In this document: one piece after another, positions 47,343-57,322 of the stretch | Layout: every line of letters starts with the position of its first letter | Numbering within the stretch: position 1 is the stretch's first letter | Assembly: GCF_003063625.1 (NCBI RefSeq) | Contig: NZ_CP026604.1 | Location: forward strand, 4,504,065-4,568,064 | Source of the DNA: Saccharobesus litoralis | GTDB lineage: Bacteria > Pseudomonadota > Gammaproteobacteria > Enterobacterales > Alteromonadaceae | DNA length: 64,000 nt | Reading direction: 5' to 3' | The notes under the pieces: model-generated | What the model was told of the DNA's origin: nothing | The model's database searches: none | The model's input: only the letters and a program-made list of their open reading frames with translations | Made by a program: the position numbers and the translations under genes

Positions 47343-49535
47343 CTACTGCTCTTCGACAACAATAACTCTGAAATTGATGGTTATTTTTAGACCGCCTAAC
47401 TCACTCGATTCAGCTTTTATATTACCACCGTGTCCCTCAATAATACTCTTACATATCGCAAGGCCTAATCCTGAACCGCCAGTTTGACGGCTTCTTGAAG
47501 ATTCTACTCGGTATAAACGCTCGAAAATACGTTCCAAATCTTGACTTGGTACACCAGGTGCTGAATCTTCGATCACTAAACGAACATTACGATTTCGATT
47601 AGATACGGTTAACCGAATAACGCCAGGTTTATCCGTATAGTGACAGCTATTCGCAATCAAATTATTTAATACTTGTTTGATTTTTTCGTTATCTAAATCA
47701 ACACTGAAGTTGGCCGAGAGTAAATTATTAAACTGCCAATCAAAACCTTGTGAAAGTACATATTCTCTTAATTCACTTTGCCACCCGGCCAATAAGCTAG
47801 GAAAATGATGATAACGCCGATTTAACTGCAAACTATCAATATCTGATTGGGCAAGTTGATAAATGTCACCAATCAAATTGTTCATATCATTAATTTTGCG
47901 ATCCAAGCTGCGATAGGCCTCATCAACGTCATCTAGCAACTTATATTGCAATGCCTCAACGGTTAGTTTAAGTGCCGTTAATGGCGTGCGGAGTTCGTGT
48001 GACACATCGGCCAGCATCTGATTTTTACGCTTGACCATATCGGCCATCAAACTGGCTTTCATATTGAAAAACTTACGTTTTTGATAAAAGCGGATAACAA
48101 TAAAACAAACCGTTAATAACACGACAGCCAGTAATAACATCCAGTTGTGCTTTTCTTGTTGAGTCTTAGCATGAGCCAATTGATGTTGCATATTTTCATT
48201 TTCTAGGTCAGTAATACGTCGCTCCCGTTCATGACTTTGAAAAATAGCTTGGTACTCAATTAACTTATTCGATTTTTGGTCTTGTAACCACGCCATATAA
48301 TCATCGTGATATTGCCTAAAGGTTTTCAAGGCTAATTCATGCTGCCCCAAACCGCTTTGCACATTGGCTAATTTACGTAACGCGAATAGTTTGTGCTGGG
48401 CTAACCGATGTAAACTAGAAAAATCCAACACGGTTTGCAATACCGTTGCGGCTTGGTCGACATCTTCAATCGCTAAGTAGTAATCAACGTAGACAAAATA
48501 AATTTCAATCGCTTCGTTATCCAACCCATGTTCAAGCGCCATGGTTAAAGCCTTATCAAGAATATTTTTTAATTTTTCAAATCGCTGTAAGTTAAGCAGT
48601 GCTTGAGAATAAGGCACATACAACTTGGTTTTTCGATAACCTTGGCTAGTACTATCCATCACGTTAAACGCTTTTTCTATATGCTGTAACGCTTGTTCAT
48701 AATCTTGTTGGCCTAAGGCGTTGTGGGCCAGTTTACGATATGTTTCTATCAATTGAGCGGACTTCTGGCTATCTTGCAATAACAAGGCACCGCGCAGAAT
48801 ATATTGTTCAGCTGTCTTATAATCACCAAGCTCAGTGTAAACTTCTCCTATATTAGTTAACGCGACACCATATTCTTGTGAGCTTGCATCGTCTTCTAAA
48901 TAATTTAGCGCATCGCGATAAAAATCTAATGCTGACAACAAATCGCCATTAAGCTTAGCAACCTGCCCCAACTCATTTAGATTTTGACCAATTAACTTAT
49001 TGATGCCTTGTTTTTTGTACAGCTGCAGCGTTTCTTCTAAAATAGCATTGGCCATGACCGTTTTACCCATGGCTTTGTAAACATAGGCTTTATTAATTAA
49101 ATTATCGGCCTTTAGACGTTCTTGCTTACTCTGCTCACTGGCTTCTATACCTTCATCTATCAAATTTAACGCAAGATTAAACTCTCCGCGCTCTAGGTAT
49201 ATTTTGGGCACAAACACTAATATACGAGCCAATTCTTGATAGGCGGTTTGTTGACGCAAGGTTGGCAAGGCGATATCAGCCAACCCTAGCGCCTGCTCGG
49301 GATTAATATTCCAACCAGATACCACTAAATCGACTACCGTTTGCAGGTAATCTGGACTCGGTACTTTCATTTGAGTTAATTTAGTACTGAGTTCCTGATA
49401 TTTACTTTGCATTTTCTGCAACTGTTGTGTAGAGCCAATGACCTCAGTAGTTTGCTCTGCTAACACCGGAGCACAACTGAACAAATACAGCAACGAAAAT
49501 AAAGATAGTGTAAAAACAAACTTTGAAAAAAACAT
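47343..49535 (-). CDS. TPR-containing sensor histidine kinase
   Basis: A 730-residue kinase. I use the ATG at 49535, 7 bases after the upstream stop, which gives a signal peptide (MFFSKFVFTLSLF to VLAEQ); the longer frame overlaps the upstream gene by 56 bases. The periplasmic part (about 30-440) is a series of TPRs (for example LNELGQVAKLNGDLLSALDF). A coiled coil and one TM (about 485-505) follow. The kinase has the H-box VSHELRTPLTAL, N-box NNLIANSCHY and GGSGLGLAIC. No obvious ribosome-binding site is visible, so coupling with the upstream gene is likely. Confidence 0.9.
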   Translation of the reverse strand: MFFSKFVFTLSLFSLLYLFSCAPVLAEQTTEVIGSTQQLQKMQSKYQELSTKLTQMKVPSPDYLQTVVDLVVSGWNINPEQALGLADIALPTLRQQTAYQELARILVFVPKIYLERGEFNLALNLIDEGIEASEQSKQERLKADNLINKAYVYKAMGKTVMANAILEETLQLYKKQGINKLIGQNLNELGQVAKLNGDLLSALDFYRDALNYLEDDASSQEYGVALTNIGEVYTELGDYKTAEQYILRGALLLQDSQKSAQLIETYRKLAHNALGQQDYEQALQHIEKAFNVMDSTSQGYRKTKLYVPYSQALLNLQRFEKLKNILDKALTMALEHGLDNEAIEIYFVYVDYYLAIEDVDQAATVLQTVLDFSSLHRLAQHKLFALRKLANVQSGLGQHELALKTFRQYHDDYMAWLQDQKSNKLIEYQAIFQSHERERRITDLENENMQHQLAHAKTQQEKHNWMLLLAVVLLTVCFIVIRFYQKRKFFNMKASLMADMVKRKNQMLADVSHELRTPLTALKLTVEALQYKLLDDVDEAYRSLDRKINDMNNLIGDIYQLAQSDIDSLQLNRRYHHFPSLLAGWQSELREYVLSQGFDWQFNNLLSANFSVDLDNEKIKQVLNNLIANSCHYTDKPGVIRLTVSNRNRNVRLVIEDSAPGVPSQDLERIFERLYRVESSRSRQTGGSGLGLAICKSIIEGHGGNIKAESSELGGLKITINFRVIVVEEQ

Positions 49536-49542
49536 AAAGAAG

Positions 49543-50010
49543 CTAAGATTCAAACTGCACTGAGTTAATGATATTAAATGCAATCTGCTGGGCATCACTT
49601 GCAGTGGAATGAATAAATTCAGCGGCTAAGTCTAGGTTTTCGATACAGATTGATTTTTGCAATGCCGCAAGTATTTCTGCGTGCTGTGTCGCGGGTAAAT
49701 TTAAGCCACTCAATAACATGCGACTGACAACAGAAGTCGGAACAACATGCCCCGGATATTGTTGATTAAACTGTTGAACCAACTTCGTCAGCTTATTGAT
49801 GTCAGTCGCCATCATCATCTCACTTAAGTGCCTGTCTAAATCCGTCATTTGCTCTGCACTTTGCACCGCAACAAAAGTTTGTTCAGTATCGTCTTGCCAA
49901 AAATATAGCTTTTCTGGGCTTTGCTCTAAAAAACCAAATAAAGTGGCTGTTAACAATACTGACAGTAATCCAATTGCAATCAATTTAAAATATAAATAAT
50001 TATTCAACAC
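49543..50010 (-). CDS. Membrane-anchored protein of unknown function, first gene of the kinase operon
   Basis: A 155-residue protein with one N-terminal membrane segment (about 8-28) and a helical periplasmic part. No family recognised. It precedes the histidine kinase by 7 bases, with the regulator after that, so it may modulate the sensor. Confidence 0.7.
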   Translation of the reverse strand: MLNNYLYFKLIAIGLLSVLLTATLFGFLEQSPEKLYFWQDDTEQTFVAVQSAEQMTDLDRHLSEMMMATDINKLTKLVQQFNQQYPGHVVPTSVVSRMLLSGLNLPATQHAEILAALQKSICIENLDLAAEFIHSTASDAQQIAFNIINSVQFES

Positions 50011-50576
50011 TTACACTCCGTGTCTGCTGGGTTGTGCGCGCATTGTTTGTTTAAAATGTGGATGAATTATGGAAGGCAGGCACTATACAAAAATGAATAA
50101 ATTAAACTGTGACCCGCAACACAAATTGTTACTTAACCTTGAATTATGGGCGTTTATCAAAACTGCTATTGCAGACGAGCTATTGATATGTTGTCATGCT
50201 TGCCGATTATGATAAGGAATACTCAGTGAAACTAACCGTTAAATTAACAAAACACATTGTTCGACTCGCCCCATGGCGTCGAGTCGCGATGGCGGCTGTT
50301 TGTTTAACGGACGGGTAACCTAATTTAATCCATTAACCCGCCGTAAAACACTTTTGCGGTTGGGTTAGTATGAGTCCCTCCCGCATTTACGGCGTATATA
50401 GTCTTCTCGCTCAGGTCTTATGGTTCATTGTCAGCGCTTACTCACCCCAATCACATAATAGAGCATATGCTCATGGGGATTCGAAGCTTGACGGCTTCCC
50501 CTAAAACCTGATCGCTTTGACTATACATACCTTTGTTTTGTCATTCACTTGGCGCTTAATTTATAAGGAATCATTT
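50011..50576. other. Intergenic region with a MITE and a possible 30-codon frame
   Basis: About 565 bases. It holds the promoter of the kinase operon on one side, a 30-codon frame at 50226-50318 (GTG start preceded by AAGGA; MKLTVKLTKH... ending in TDG) that is too short to call, and MITE copy 3 (50397-50525). Confidence 0.55.
50397..50525 (+). mobile_element. 129-bp MITE, copy 3
   Basis: TATAGTC...GACTATA ends and 129 bases, like copies 1 and 2. It ends about 40 bases before the ribosome-binding site of the DMT permease gene, so it could affect that gene's leader. Confidence 0.88.
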
Positions 50577-51482
50577 ATGTCTGTGCCAGCTGCTTATTTA
50601 GCCGTCGTTTTAATTTGGTCCACAACCCCTTTAGGCATTGTTTGGAGTACTGAGTCTATAACCCCGACCTTTGCTGTATTTGCCCGTATGCTAATAGCAG
50701 TTGCGGTTGGCGTGTTATTTTTAAAGTTATTTCGAATTCCTTTACCTTGGCATAAACAAGCGGTCCGCCTTTATGCATATGCCTCCATAGGGATCGCTGG
50801 CGGAATGATTTTGGGCTATAACGCATCGGTTTACATTACAAGTGGTGTTATGTCGCTTATATTTGGCTTGTCACCAATCATTTCTGGTGTTTTAGCTAAG
50901 TGCGTCGATCCCAAGCAAAAAACAACCAGTTATCAATATATCGCCTTGCTGATTTGTGTGACGGGCTTAAGCTTAGTCTGTAGTGAAAATTTACAGCTTA
51001 ATCCTGATAGCTGGAAGGGAATTGTTTTGATTACTGGCTCAGTCACTTGCTTTAGCTTAAGTGGCGTTTTAGTTAAAACGGTCAAGTTGGAGATTAATCC
51101 ATTTGCCAGCACCATGGGCTCGTTAATTTTATCAACACCTATATTTGGTTTAGCTTGGTTAATGTTAACTAATGGCGAAATCAACCTAGAACAATGGCAA
51201 TTACACTCTGTTTGGGCGGTTATCTACTTAGGTATATTTGGTTCGTTAATTGGCTTTATTGCCTATTATTACATATTGCAAAAGTTAACAGCGACCACAG
51301 TGGCTTTAGTGACACTGATCACCCCGCCTATCGCGTTAATACTTGGAGCATGGTTAAACCAAGAAGTGATCAGTCAAAGTATTTTATTGGGAGCCAGTTT
51401 AATTTTACTGGGACTGGGATTATACCAATTTGGTGGCAAGCTGCTTTTTTTCAAAGCGATAGATAACAAGCAATTAGAGTAG
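50577..51482 (+). CDS. EamA/DMT family transporter
   Basis: A 301-residue inner-membrane protein with about ten hydrophobic segments in two EamA halves. The start at 50577 is set by the AAGGA site 8 bases upstream; the longer frame starts inside the MITE end. The first segment SVPAAYLAVVLIWSTTPLG and the second-half GIFGSLIGFIAYYYILQKL are typical. Substrate unknown: family members export amino acids, metabolites or drugs. Confidence 0.88.
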   Translation: MSVPAAYLAVVLIWSTTPLGIVWSTESITPTFAVFARMLIAVAVGVLFLKLFRIPLPWHKQAVRLYAYASIGIAGGMILGYNASVYITSGVMSLIFGLSPIISGVLAKCVDPKQKTTSYQYIALLICVTGLSLVCSENLQLNPDSWKGIVLITGSVTCFSLSGVLVKTVKLEINPFASTMGSLILSTPIFGLAWLMLTNGEINLEQWQLHSVWAVIYLGIFGSLIGFIAYYYILQKLTATTVALVTLITPPIALILGAWLNQEVISQSILLGASLILLGLGLYQFGGKLLFFKAIDNKQLE

Positions 51483-51873
51483 AAGGAAAGTGAATCAAAA
51501 AGAGTATAGAAATAGGAGCCGTCCATGGCTCCTTGTCGCCTAACCGTTTATCGACATTCTGATAGTGAACTCACGCAATCTTTGTTTCGTTTTCGCGATA
51601 AGAACACTTATATTCTTTATTAAAAACCAGTACCTTTTTATAATTAGTTGAATAGCTCTTTGTAAGTCGAGATTCGCTTAAAGCACCTACTTTTGGAGCC
51701 TCGACAACCTTAGGCAATGTCGCAGCTGAAAACCAAGCCTATAGCAGCTCCACTGCTATTGTCGAAATAAATTTCGACCTACATTACTCTGGTTTTTATT
51801 ACTTCATCGATGCCTTCACTTGTTATTTTTTCTGGAAACAGCACTAGGTGCTGTAACGCTTAAACAATCACAA
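51483..51873. other. Intergenic region with dispersed repeats
   Basis: No gene seen. A weak hairpin AGGAGCC / GGCTCCT (51514-51533) lies after the permease gene without a T-run. The segment 51674-51703 and the hairpin element 51729-51784 recur at 37.7-38.0 kb. Confidence 0.55.
51729..51784. repeat. Hairpin-bearing dispersed repeat, copy 2
   Basis: About 56 bases matching 37974-38029, including the inverted repeat GTCGAAAT-AA-ATTTCGAC. Confidence 0.75.
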
Positions 51874-52254
51874 TTAAGCAATCATAGCGTCATGAGATTT
51901 ATCAAAACTACTTAAGGTTTTGAGCACATCATTAAATTCACAGGTACGTAAACAAACACCGTCGATTATTTTACGAATTCGTTCTTGGTTTATATGGAAA
52001 AACTGCGTGTAAGTAACAAGTATTATTTTCATATTAGGTTGTAAAGCTTTTAACCTTAATAAGCTATCTAACAGCTCACCGTAAGGTAAGTAACAGTCGT
52101 AAAATAATACGTCGCATGGTTTTTCTTCTAAAACATCATGCAGCTCAGCAAAACTCCCTGCTTCACCAATAACATTATAGGTAGTTGATTTTAAGTAGGT
52201 TTTTAAACCTAAGCGATAGATTGAATGACTATCAGCAAGTACAACATTGGCCAT
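51874..52254 (-). CDS. Single-domain response regulator receiver, partly degenerate
   Basis: A 126-residue stand-alone receiver. The start at 52254 (MANVVLADSHSIYRLG) has a GGGAGA site and matches the family start. It looks like the receiver of a NarL/LuxR-type regulator, but the DNA-binding domain is missing and the frame ends soon after the receiver. Asp53 (FYDCYLP) and Thr81 are present; the acidic pair is reduced to Asp8-Ser9, and the conserved Lys is Arg103 (CLRTC). It may act by protein contact or be a truncated regulator. Confidence 0.75.
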   Translation of the reverse strand: MANVVLADSHSIYRLGLKTYLKSTTYNVIGEAGSFAELHDVLEEKPCDVLFYDCYLPYGELLDSLLRLKALQPNMKIILVTYTQFFHINQERIRKIIDGVCLRTCEFNDVLKTLSSFDKSHDAMIA

Positions 52255-52379
52255 AATTTTTCTCCCATTTAAAACGCAAGCCAAAACTAAGATAAGCACG
52301 AACGGCATTGCTCGCCTTCTCGATGAAATGCATTTTCAAGGTAAAATGTGGACGAAATATGGAAGCAATTAAAAGGGTA

Positions 52380-52409
52380 AATAAAGTGTGCGTTTGCGCA
52401 CACTTTATT
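52380..52409 (-). terminator. Hairpin after nqrM, probable terminator
   Basis: A perfect 13-bp stem AATAAAGTGTGCG / CGCACACTTTATT with a 4-base loop, 60 bases after the nqrM stop. The T-run is modest. Confidence 0.6.
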
Positions 52410-52469
52410 GTCATAAAATCTTAAAGAAAGAAGTACAACTGACGACTCAGATGTTAATAAGGTGAGAAT

Positions 52470-52700
52470 TTAGATGATACGGTTATCTTGCCAAGCTTTT
52501 TCTTTTGCGGCTTTTTCTTCCGCTGCCATTTTTGCTTTACGATTATCACAAGGATCGTCGCAGTCGCAGGCTTTATCTATGCCTAGTGAACCTAAACCAC
52601 CACAACTACCACTGATAGTTTTCTTTTGAAAGATATACCCAACCGCCATTGCCAAAACCACAAGTAAAAACATGGCAAATACTAAAAGAAATATTGTCAT
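52470..52700 (-). CDS. nqrM: Na+-NQR maturation protein NqrM
   Basis: A 76-residue protein of the NqrM (DUF539) family. One N-terminal membrane helix (about 2-24) is followed by SGSCGGLGSLGIDKACDCDD and PCD, the family's four-Cys motif, which delivers iron to the Fe centre between NqrD and NqrE. It sits downstream of apbE, the usual place after the nqr operon. Confidence 0.92.
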   Translation of the reverse strand: MTIFLLVFAMFLLVVLAMAVGYIFQKKTISGSCGGLGSLGIDKACDCDDPCDNRKAKMAAEEKAAKEKAWQDNRII

Positions 52701-52752
52701 CTCAACCTCTAAACTAACCGCAAATCATTCACAGCTAATTTCAACGCGAATA

Positions 52753-53775
52753 TTACTGAATATAACTCGAAAATCCTGAGCTATATTTTACATCGAAACC
52801 TTCTGCCGATTTTACCACAAGATAAACCGCTAAGTTTTGTCTTTCCGCAAATTCCAACGCTTTTTGCGGCCCCATGACATTTAACGCCGTCGCGTAACCA
52901 TCTGCCATCATGGTTGAGTCGTGAATAACCGTAACGGAAGCCAGTTTATGTGTTATCGGCTTGCCGTTGCTAGGATCGATTGTATGCGAATAACGCTTAC
53001 CTTCTTTCTCAAAATAATTACGGTAATCACCCGAGGTTGCTATTGCCTTGTCTTGCAGATCGACAACTTGTTGTACCGCACGCTCTGCACTAGTGGGTTT
53101 TTCAATAGCCACTCGCCACAAACTACCGTCCATTTTTTTGCCTTTGGCGCGCATTTCACCACCTATTTCGGCTAAATAGCGATTTATGCCTTTGGCCTCT
53201 AGGTATTCTGCAATTTTATCGACACCAAAACCTTTAGCGATTGCAGATAAATCTATATACAGCTGATCTTGAGTTTTAATTAATGTTCTACCTTTTACCA
53301 ATAACTTGTCGATGCCAATCAAGCCTTTAGCCAATGCGATTTGCTCAGATGTTGGTGCACTTTCGACATGGCCATTAGGTCCAAATCCCCATAAATTAAC
53401 TAAAGGACCAATTGTTATATCTAAAGCACCTTCAGACTGAACACCAATATCTATTGCACTTTGCACAACGTAGGCCGTATCACTTGAAACAATAAACGGC
53501 TCGTCATTAGCTGAAGTGTTAAAGCGACTAATCTCAGAGTCAGGTCTATAGGTCGACATTTGTTGATTAACGGTTTCCAGCAATGCTTCTATGTCTTTGT
53601 AGAATTGCTCTGTGCGAATTTGCTGCTCAGTGGCAAAGAACTTAACACTATAGGTTGTGCCCATAGTTCTACCTTGCAATTCGACTGGAGTCAGTTTATT
53701 ACTTGTATCACTACATGCTGAAACTAACAGCAAAACAAGAGTAAAAAATGAAAATTGGATTTTGTTCAAATTCAA
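52753..53775 (-). CDS. apbE: FAD:protein FMN transferase
   Basis: A 340-residue lipoprotein (lipobox LLVSAC) that attaches FMN covalently to threonines of NqrB and NqrC. Motifs: GTTYSVKF, DITIGPLVNLWGFGP, IDLSAIAKGFGVDKIAEYL, ATSGDYRNYF and SHTIDPSNGKPI. I favour a TTG start at 53775: an AAGGA lies 7 bases upstream and the lipoprotein signal then begins properly. ATG starts at 53811 or 53841 would add an unusual Cys-rich leader. It is separated from nqrF by a terminator, so it may have its own promoter. Confidence 0.9.
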   Translation of the reverse strand: MNLNKIQFSFFTLVLLLVSACSDTSNKLTPVELQGRTMGTTYSVKFFATEQQIRTEQFYKDIEALLETVNQQMSTYRPDSEISRFNTSANDEPFIVSSDTAYVVQSAIDIGVQSEGALDITIGPLVNLWGFGPNGHVESAPTSEQIALAKGLIGIDKLLVKGRTLIKTQDQLYIDLSAIAKGFGVDKIAEYLEAKGINRYLAEIGGEMRAKGKKMDGSLWRVAIEKPTSAERAVQQVVDLQDKAIATSGDYRNYFEKEGKRYSHTIDPSNGKPITHKLASVTVIHDSTMMADGYATALNVMGPQKALEFAERQNLAVYLVVKSAEGFDVKYSSGFSSYIQ

Positions 53776-53841
53776 AATGCGTTCCTTAATACAGCTGTAT
53801 CCACAGTTCATATTGTAACTATATTTTACAGGTAGAAACAA

Positions 53842-53870
53842 AAAAGGCTCTGAAATCAGAGCCTTTTGTT
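53842..53870 (-). terminator. Terminator of the nqr operon
   Basis: A 12-bp perfect stem AAAAGGCTCTGA / TCAGAGCCTTTT with a two-base loop core and T-runs on both sides; it can work in both directions. Confidence 0.85.
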
Positions 53871-53897
53871 ATTCTTCACACTCAAGCTTTAATGCTT

Positions 53898-53997
53898 CAT
53901 TGTCTGCACAATCTCGTCCCAATCACTTAATAACACATAAGCTCATGGGAACTCGATGTTTGACGGCTTCGCCTAAAGCTCGATTGTTTTGACTAAA
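53898..53997 (+). mobile_element. Decayed copy of the MITE
   Basis: It aligns with the last about 100 bases of the 129-bp element (CATTGTCxGC..., CCCAATCAC, GCTCATGGG, TTGACGGCTTC, TTTGACTA) with many substitutions, and its left end is missing. It lies between the nqr terminator and the nqrF stop. Confidence 0.7.
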
Positions 53998-54014
53998 TAC
54001 CTAATACAAGGCTA

Positions 54015-55238
54015 TTAACCACCGAAATCATCAAGAAGGATGTTTTCGTCTTCAACACCTAAGTCTTTCAGCATGCCGATAACAGCCGCGTTCATCATAG
54101 GTGGACCACACATGTAGAATTCACAATCTTCTGGCGCTTCGTGGTCTTTCAAATAGTTCTCTAAAAGAACGTTATGAATGAAACCAGTATAACCTTCCCA
54201 GTTATCTTCAGGTTGTGGATCCGATAACGCAACATGCCATTCAAAGTTTTCGTTTTCTGCGGCAAGCATATCGAAATCTTCTACATAGAACATTTCACGC
54301 TTAGAACGTGCACCATACCAGAAAGACATCTTACGAGAAGATTTCAAACGACGTAATTGGTCGAAGATATGAGAACGCATTGGCGCCATACCAGCACCAC
54401 CACCAACGAATACCATTTCAGCATCAGTTTCTTTCGCGAAGAACTCACCGAATGGACCAGAGATGGTAACTTTGTCACCTTCTTTTAAGCTCCAGATGTA
54501 TGAAGACATCTTACCACAAGGCAAGCTTAAGTTATTTGGCGGCGGAGTCGCAATACGTACATTAAGCATGATGATACCCTCTTCTTCAGGGTAGTTAGCC
54601 ATTGAGTATGCACGTAATACATCTTCATCAACTTTTGATTCAAGTTTGAAGAAACCAAAACGTTCCCAATCGCCACGATATTCATCAGGAATATCGAAAT
54701 CTGCGTATTTAACGTGATGAGGTGGTGACTCAATTTGAATATAACCACCCGCACGGAAAGGTACAGACTCACCATCAGGAATAGCCAGTTTAAGCTCTTT
54801 AATGAATGTCGCTTTGTTATCGTTAGAGATAACCGTACATTCCCACTGTTGAACACCGAAGATCTCTTCTTCTAGTTCAATAGACATGTCTTGCTTAACC
54901 GCAACTTGACATGATAAGCGACAACCTTCGGCGGCTTCACGCTTAGTAATATGGCTTTCTTCAGTTGGTAAAATATCGCCACCGCCAGAATGAACTTCTA
55001 CGCGACACTGACCACATGTACCACCACCACCACAAGCAGAAGGAATGAAAATACCTTGATCTGCCAATACGTTTAGTAGTTTACCGCCCGCTGGAACAGT
55101 AACTGATTTTTCTGGATCGCCGTTTATCGAAATAGTGATATCGCCTGATGATACTAATTTAGATTTAGCAAAGACGATTATCAGTACTAACGCTAGTACT
55201 ATCGCGGTAAACATCGATACGCCGAGAATAATTTCCAT
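54015..55238 (-). CDS. nqrF: Na+-translocating NADH:quinone reductase subunit F
   Basis: A 407-residue subunit that takes electrons from NADH. One N-terminal membrane helix (about 4-24), a 2Fe-2S domain with Cys69, Cys75, Cys78 and Cys110 ([12 protein letters not shown]), an FAD domain with [11 protein letters not shown], and an NADH domain with [12 protein letters not shown] and [10 protein letters not shown]. Last gene of the nqrABCDEF operon, 66 bases after nqrE. Confidence 0.97.
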   Translation of the reverse strand: MEIILGVSMFTAIVLALVLIIVFAKSKLVSSGDITISINGDPEKSVTVPAGGKLLNVLADQGIFIPSACGGGGTCGQCRVEVHSGGGDILPTEESHITKREAAEGCRLSCQVAVKQDMSIELEEEIFGVQQWECTVISNDNKATFIKELKLAIPDGESVPFRAGGYIQIESPPHHVKYADFDIPDEYRGDWERFGFFKLESKVDEDVLRAYSMANYPEEEGIIMLNVRIATPPPNNLSLPCGKMSSYIWSLKEGDKVTISGPFGEFFAKETDAEMVFVGGGAGMAPMRSHIFDQLRRLKSSRKMSFWYGARSKREMFYVEDFDMLAAENENFEWHVALSDPQPEDNWEGYTGFIHNVLLENYLKDHEAPEDCEFYMCGPPMMNAAVIGMLKDLGVEDENILLDDFGG

Positions 55239-55304
55239 CGACTTTTCCTTTAATTCTTATCTAAAGGTCTGGCTGGTATCACACCAACCAAGACCGACAT
55301 TAGC

Positions 55305-55928
55305 CTATAGGGAAATACCACCGAAAGAAAGAAAGCCGAAAGCCATCAATCCAGCGGTAATAAATGTAATACCCAAACCTTTCAAACCATCTGGCACGTC
55401 AGAGTACTTCATCTTCTCACGAAGACCGGCTAACAATACGATTGCTAGCATCCAACCAACTCCACTACCAACACCGTAAACCACACTTTCACCTAAGGTG
55501 TAGTTACGAGCAACCATGAAGGATACGCCACCAAAGATTGCACAGTTTACTGTGATTAATGGTAAGAAAATACCTAATGCGTTGTATAAAGGCGGGAAGT
55601 ATTTATCAAGTACCATCTCAAGGATTTGTACGAGAGCCGCAATTACACCGATAAAGGTAATGAATGATAAGAAGCTTAGGTCAATTGACTCTGCTGGCGT
55701 TGTTACACCCATTAAGCCATCTAATGCACCTGGTGCAAGAATAGCTTGATAAATAATTTGGTTAGCCGGTACCGCAATACCTAAAACCACAACAACCGCA
55801 ACACCAAGGCCAATCGCAGTGCTGACTTTCTTAGATACCGCCAAGAAAGTACACATACCTAGGAAGAAGCTAAGTGCCATGTTCTCAATGAAAATGGTCT
55901 TAACAAACAAACTTAAATAATGTTCCAT
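55305..55928 (-). CDS. nqrE: Na+-NQR subunit E
   Basis: A 207-residue membrane subunit with six helices, very like Vibrio cholerae NqrE ([20 protein letters not shown]). The iron-binding cysteines lie in MCTFLAVSK and [10 protein letters not shown]. It has about nine extra residues in the loop near 72-83. Three bases separate it from nqrD. Confidence 0.97.
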   Translation of the reverse strand: MEHYLSLFVKTIFIENMALSFFLGMCTFLAVSKKVSTAIGLGVAVVVVLGIAVPANQIIYQAILAPGALDGLMGVTTPAESIDLSFLSFITFIGVIAALVQILEMVLDKYFPPLYNALGIFLPLITVNCAIFGGVSFMVARNYTLGESVVYGVGSGVGWMLAIVLLAGLREKMKYSDVPDGLKGLGITFITAGLMAFGFLSFGGISL

Positions 55929-55931
55929 TGT

Positions 55932-56552
55932 TTACTTCTCCACTTGCTCTGGTTTCTTCTGACGAATAGCCCAGATAATTAAACCAATGATGAAGAACGA
56001 GCTAAATGGAAGAACCAATAAGCCGTTTGCTTGATACCAACCACCGTTTTGCACTAGAGGAAGAATTTCAATACCGAACAAAGTACCGAAACCGAGTAAT
56101 TCACGGAAGAAAGCAACAGAAATAAGAATGAAGCCGTAACCTAAACCGTTACCGATACCATCTAAGAAACTCATCATAGGTGTTTCTTTCATCGCGAAAG
56201 CTTCAGCACGCCCCATAACAATACAGTTAGTAATGATAAGGCCGATATAAACTGAAAGCTCTTTCGACAATTGGTATGAGAAGGCTTTAAGCACTTGGTC
56301 AACCACGATTACTAACGAAGCAATAATCGCCATTTGCACGATAATACGTACGCTACCAGGTATATGGTTACGAATGGTAGAGATAAATAAACTAGAGAAA
56401 CCAGTTACACAGACAACCGCAATAGTCATAACTAATGCGTTTACCATTGAACTTGTCACCGCAAGTGCAGAACAGATACCTAAGATCTGAAGTGCGATTG
56501 GGTTATTGTCAACGATTGGACTGGTAAGAACCTTTTTAGTATCAGAACTCAT
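55932..56552 (-). CDS. nqrD: Na+-NQR subunit D
   Basis: A 206-residue membrane subunit homologous to NqrE/RnfE. It has the family's [12 protein letters not shown] and [13 protein letters not shown], including the cysteines that hold the Fe centre with NqrE. Its ATG overlaps the nqrC stop by one base. Confidence 0.97.
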   Translation of the reverse strand: MSSDTKKVLTSPIVDNNPIALQILGICSALAVTSSMVNALVMTIAVVCVTGFSSLFISTIRNHIPGSVRIIVQMAIIASLVIVVDQVLKAFSYQLSKELSVYIGLIITNCIVMGRAEAFAMKETPMMSFLDGIGNGLGYGFILISVAFFRELLGFGTLFGIEILPLVQNGGWYQANGLLVLPFSSFFIIGLIIWAIRQKKPEQVEK

Positions 56553-57322
56553 TAGTTAAGTCCTCCGTTACGGAAGTTAGCAATGAAAGGACCATAGCCC
56601 TCTTTACCAAGCCAGAAATGCAACGTACGCTCAACACCGTTTGAAGTTAAAGTTGCACCAGATAACGCATCTACGCCGTGGATGTCACCAGATTTAGCGC
56701 CACCTTTAACGATTTTGATCGCTACGTTATTTTGTGCATCGTACATTTTCTTGCCGTCCCATAAAGCAATCCACTTAGGGTTTTGCACTTCTGCACCTAA
56801 ACCCGGAGTTTCCTTATGGTCAGAGTAGATAACACTCTTAACTGTGTTTAGATCCGTTTCTAAACCGATGAAACCAAACATTAAGTCCCAAAGACCGCTA
56901 CCTACGATAGGTAAAACCACAGTATCAACCTGACCTGCATCATCTTTTACTAAGTAGATAACAGCATCATGTGAACGACGGTTAATACCCGCAATATCAT
57001 TTTGCGGTTTGTCACTTTTGCTAGCGTCACGTGAATTCGCACGCTCGTCGAAAAGCTCAGGGTCACCTTCGATGAACTTACCTGAATCTAGGTCGATCAT
57101 CTTAGCTTCAACATACTTAGCGTAAGTACCTTTGATATCAGTACCCGCTTTTTCTAATAAGCCTGCGGCTTCTAAAATCTTGGTTTGCTTATCCAATAAT
57201 TTGTTTTGGGTTTGCAAAGGCTTAAGGCCTACTGCAGAAACCGATACTAATGCAGCACACACCAAACAAACGACGAATACGAAACCAACCGTTTTGCCAA
57301 AAGTTTCTTTATTACTAGACAT
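56552..57322 (-). CDS. nqrC: Na+-NQR subunit C
   Basis: A 256-residue subunit with one N-terminal helix (about 10-30). FMN is attached at the Thr of SGATLTSNG near residue 225, the ApbE target. The ATG at 57322 is preferred over a TTG 9 bases upstream; a GGAG lies 11 bases before it. It overlaps the end of nqrB by 8 bases. Confidence 0.95.
   Translation of the reverse strand: MSSNKETFGKTVGFVFVVCLVCAALVSVSAVGLKPLQTQNKLLDKQTKILEAAGLLEKAGTDIKGTYAKYVEAKMIDLDSGKFIEGDPELFDERANSRDASKSDKPQNDIAGINRRSHDAVIYLVKDDAGQVDTVVLPIVGSGLWDLMFGFIGLETDLNTVKSVIYSDHKETPGLGAEVQNPKWIALWDGKKMYDAQNNVAIKIVKGGAKSGDIHGVDALSGATLTSNGVERTLHFWLGKEGYGPFIANFRNGGLN

Noticed and set aside
50226-50318. 30-codon GTG frame with an AAGGA site
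   Set aside because: The Shine-Dalgarno spacing is good, but the frame is too short, has no known pattern and is next to repeats; mentioned in the gap entry only.
51514-51533. Hairpin after the DMT permease gene as a terminator
   Set aside because: The stem is only 7 bp and no T-run follows.
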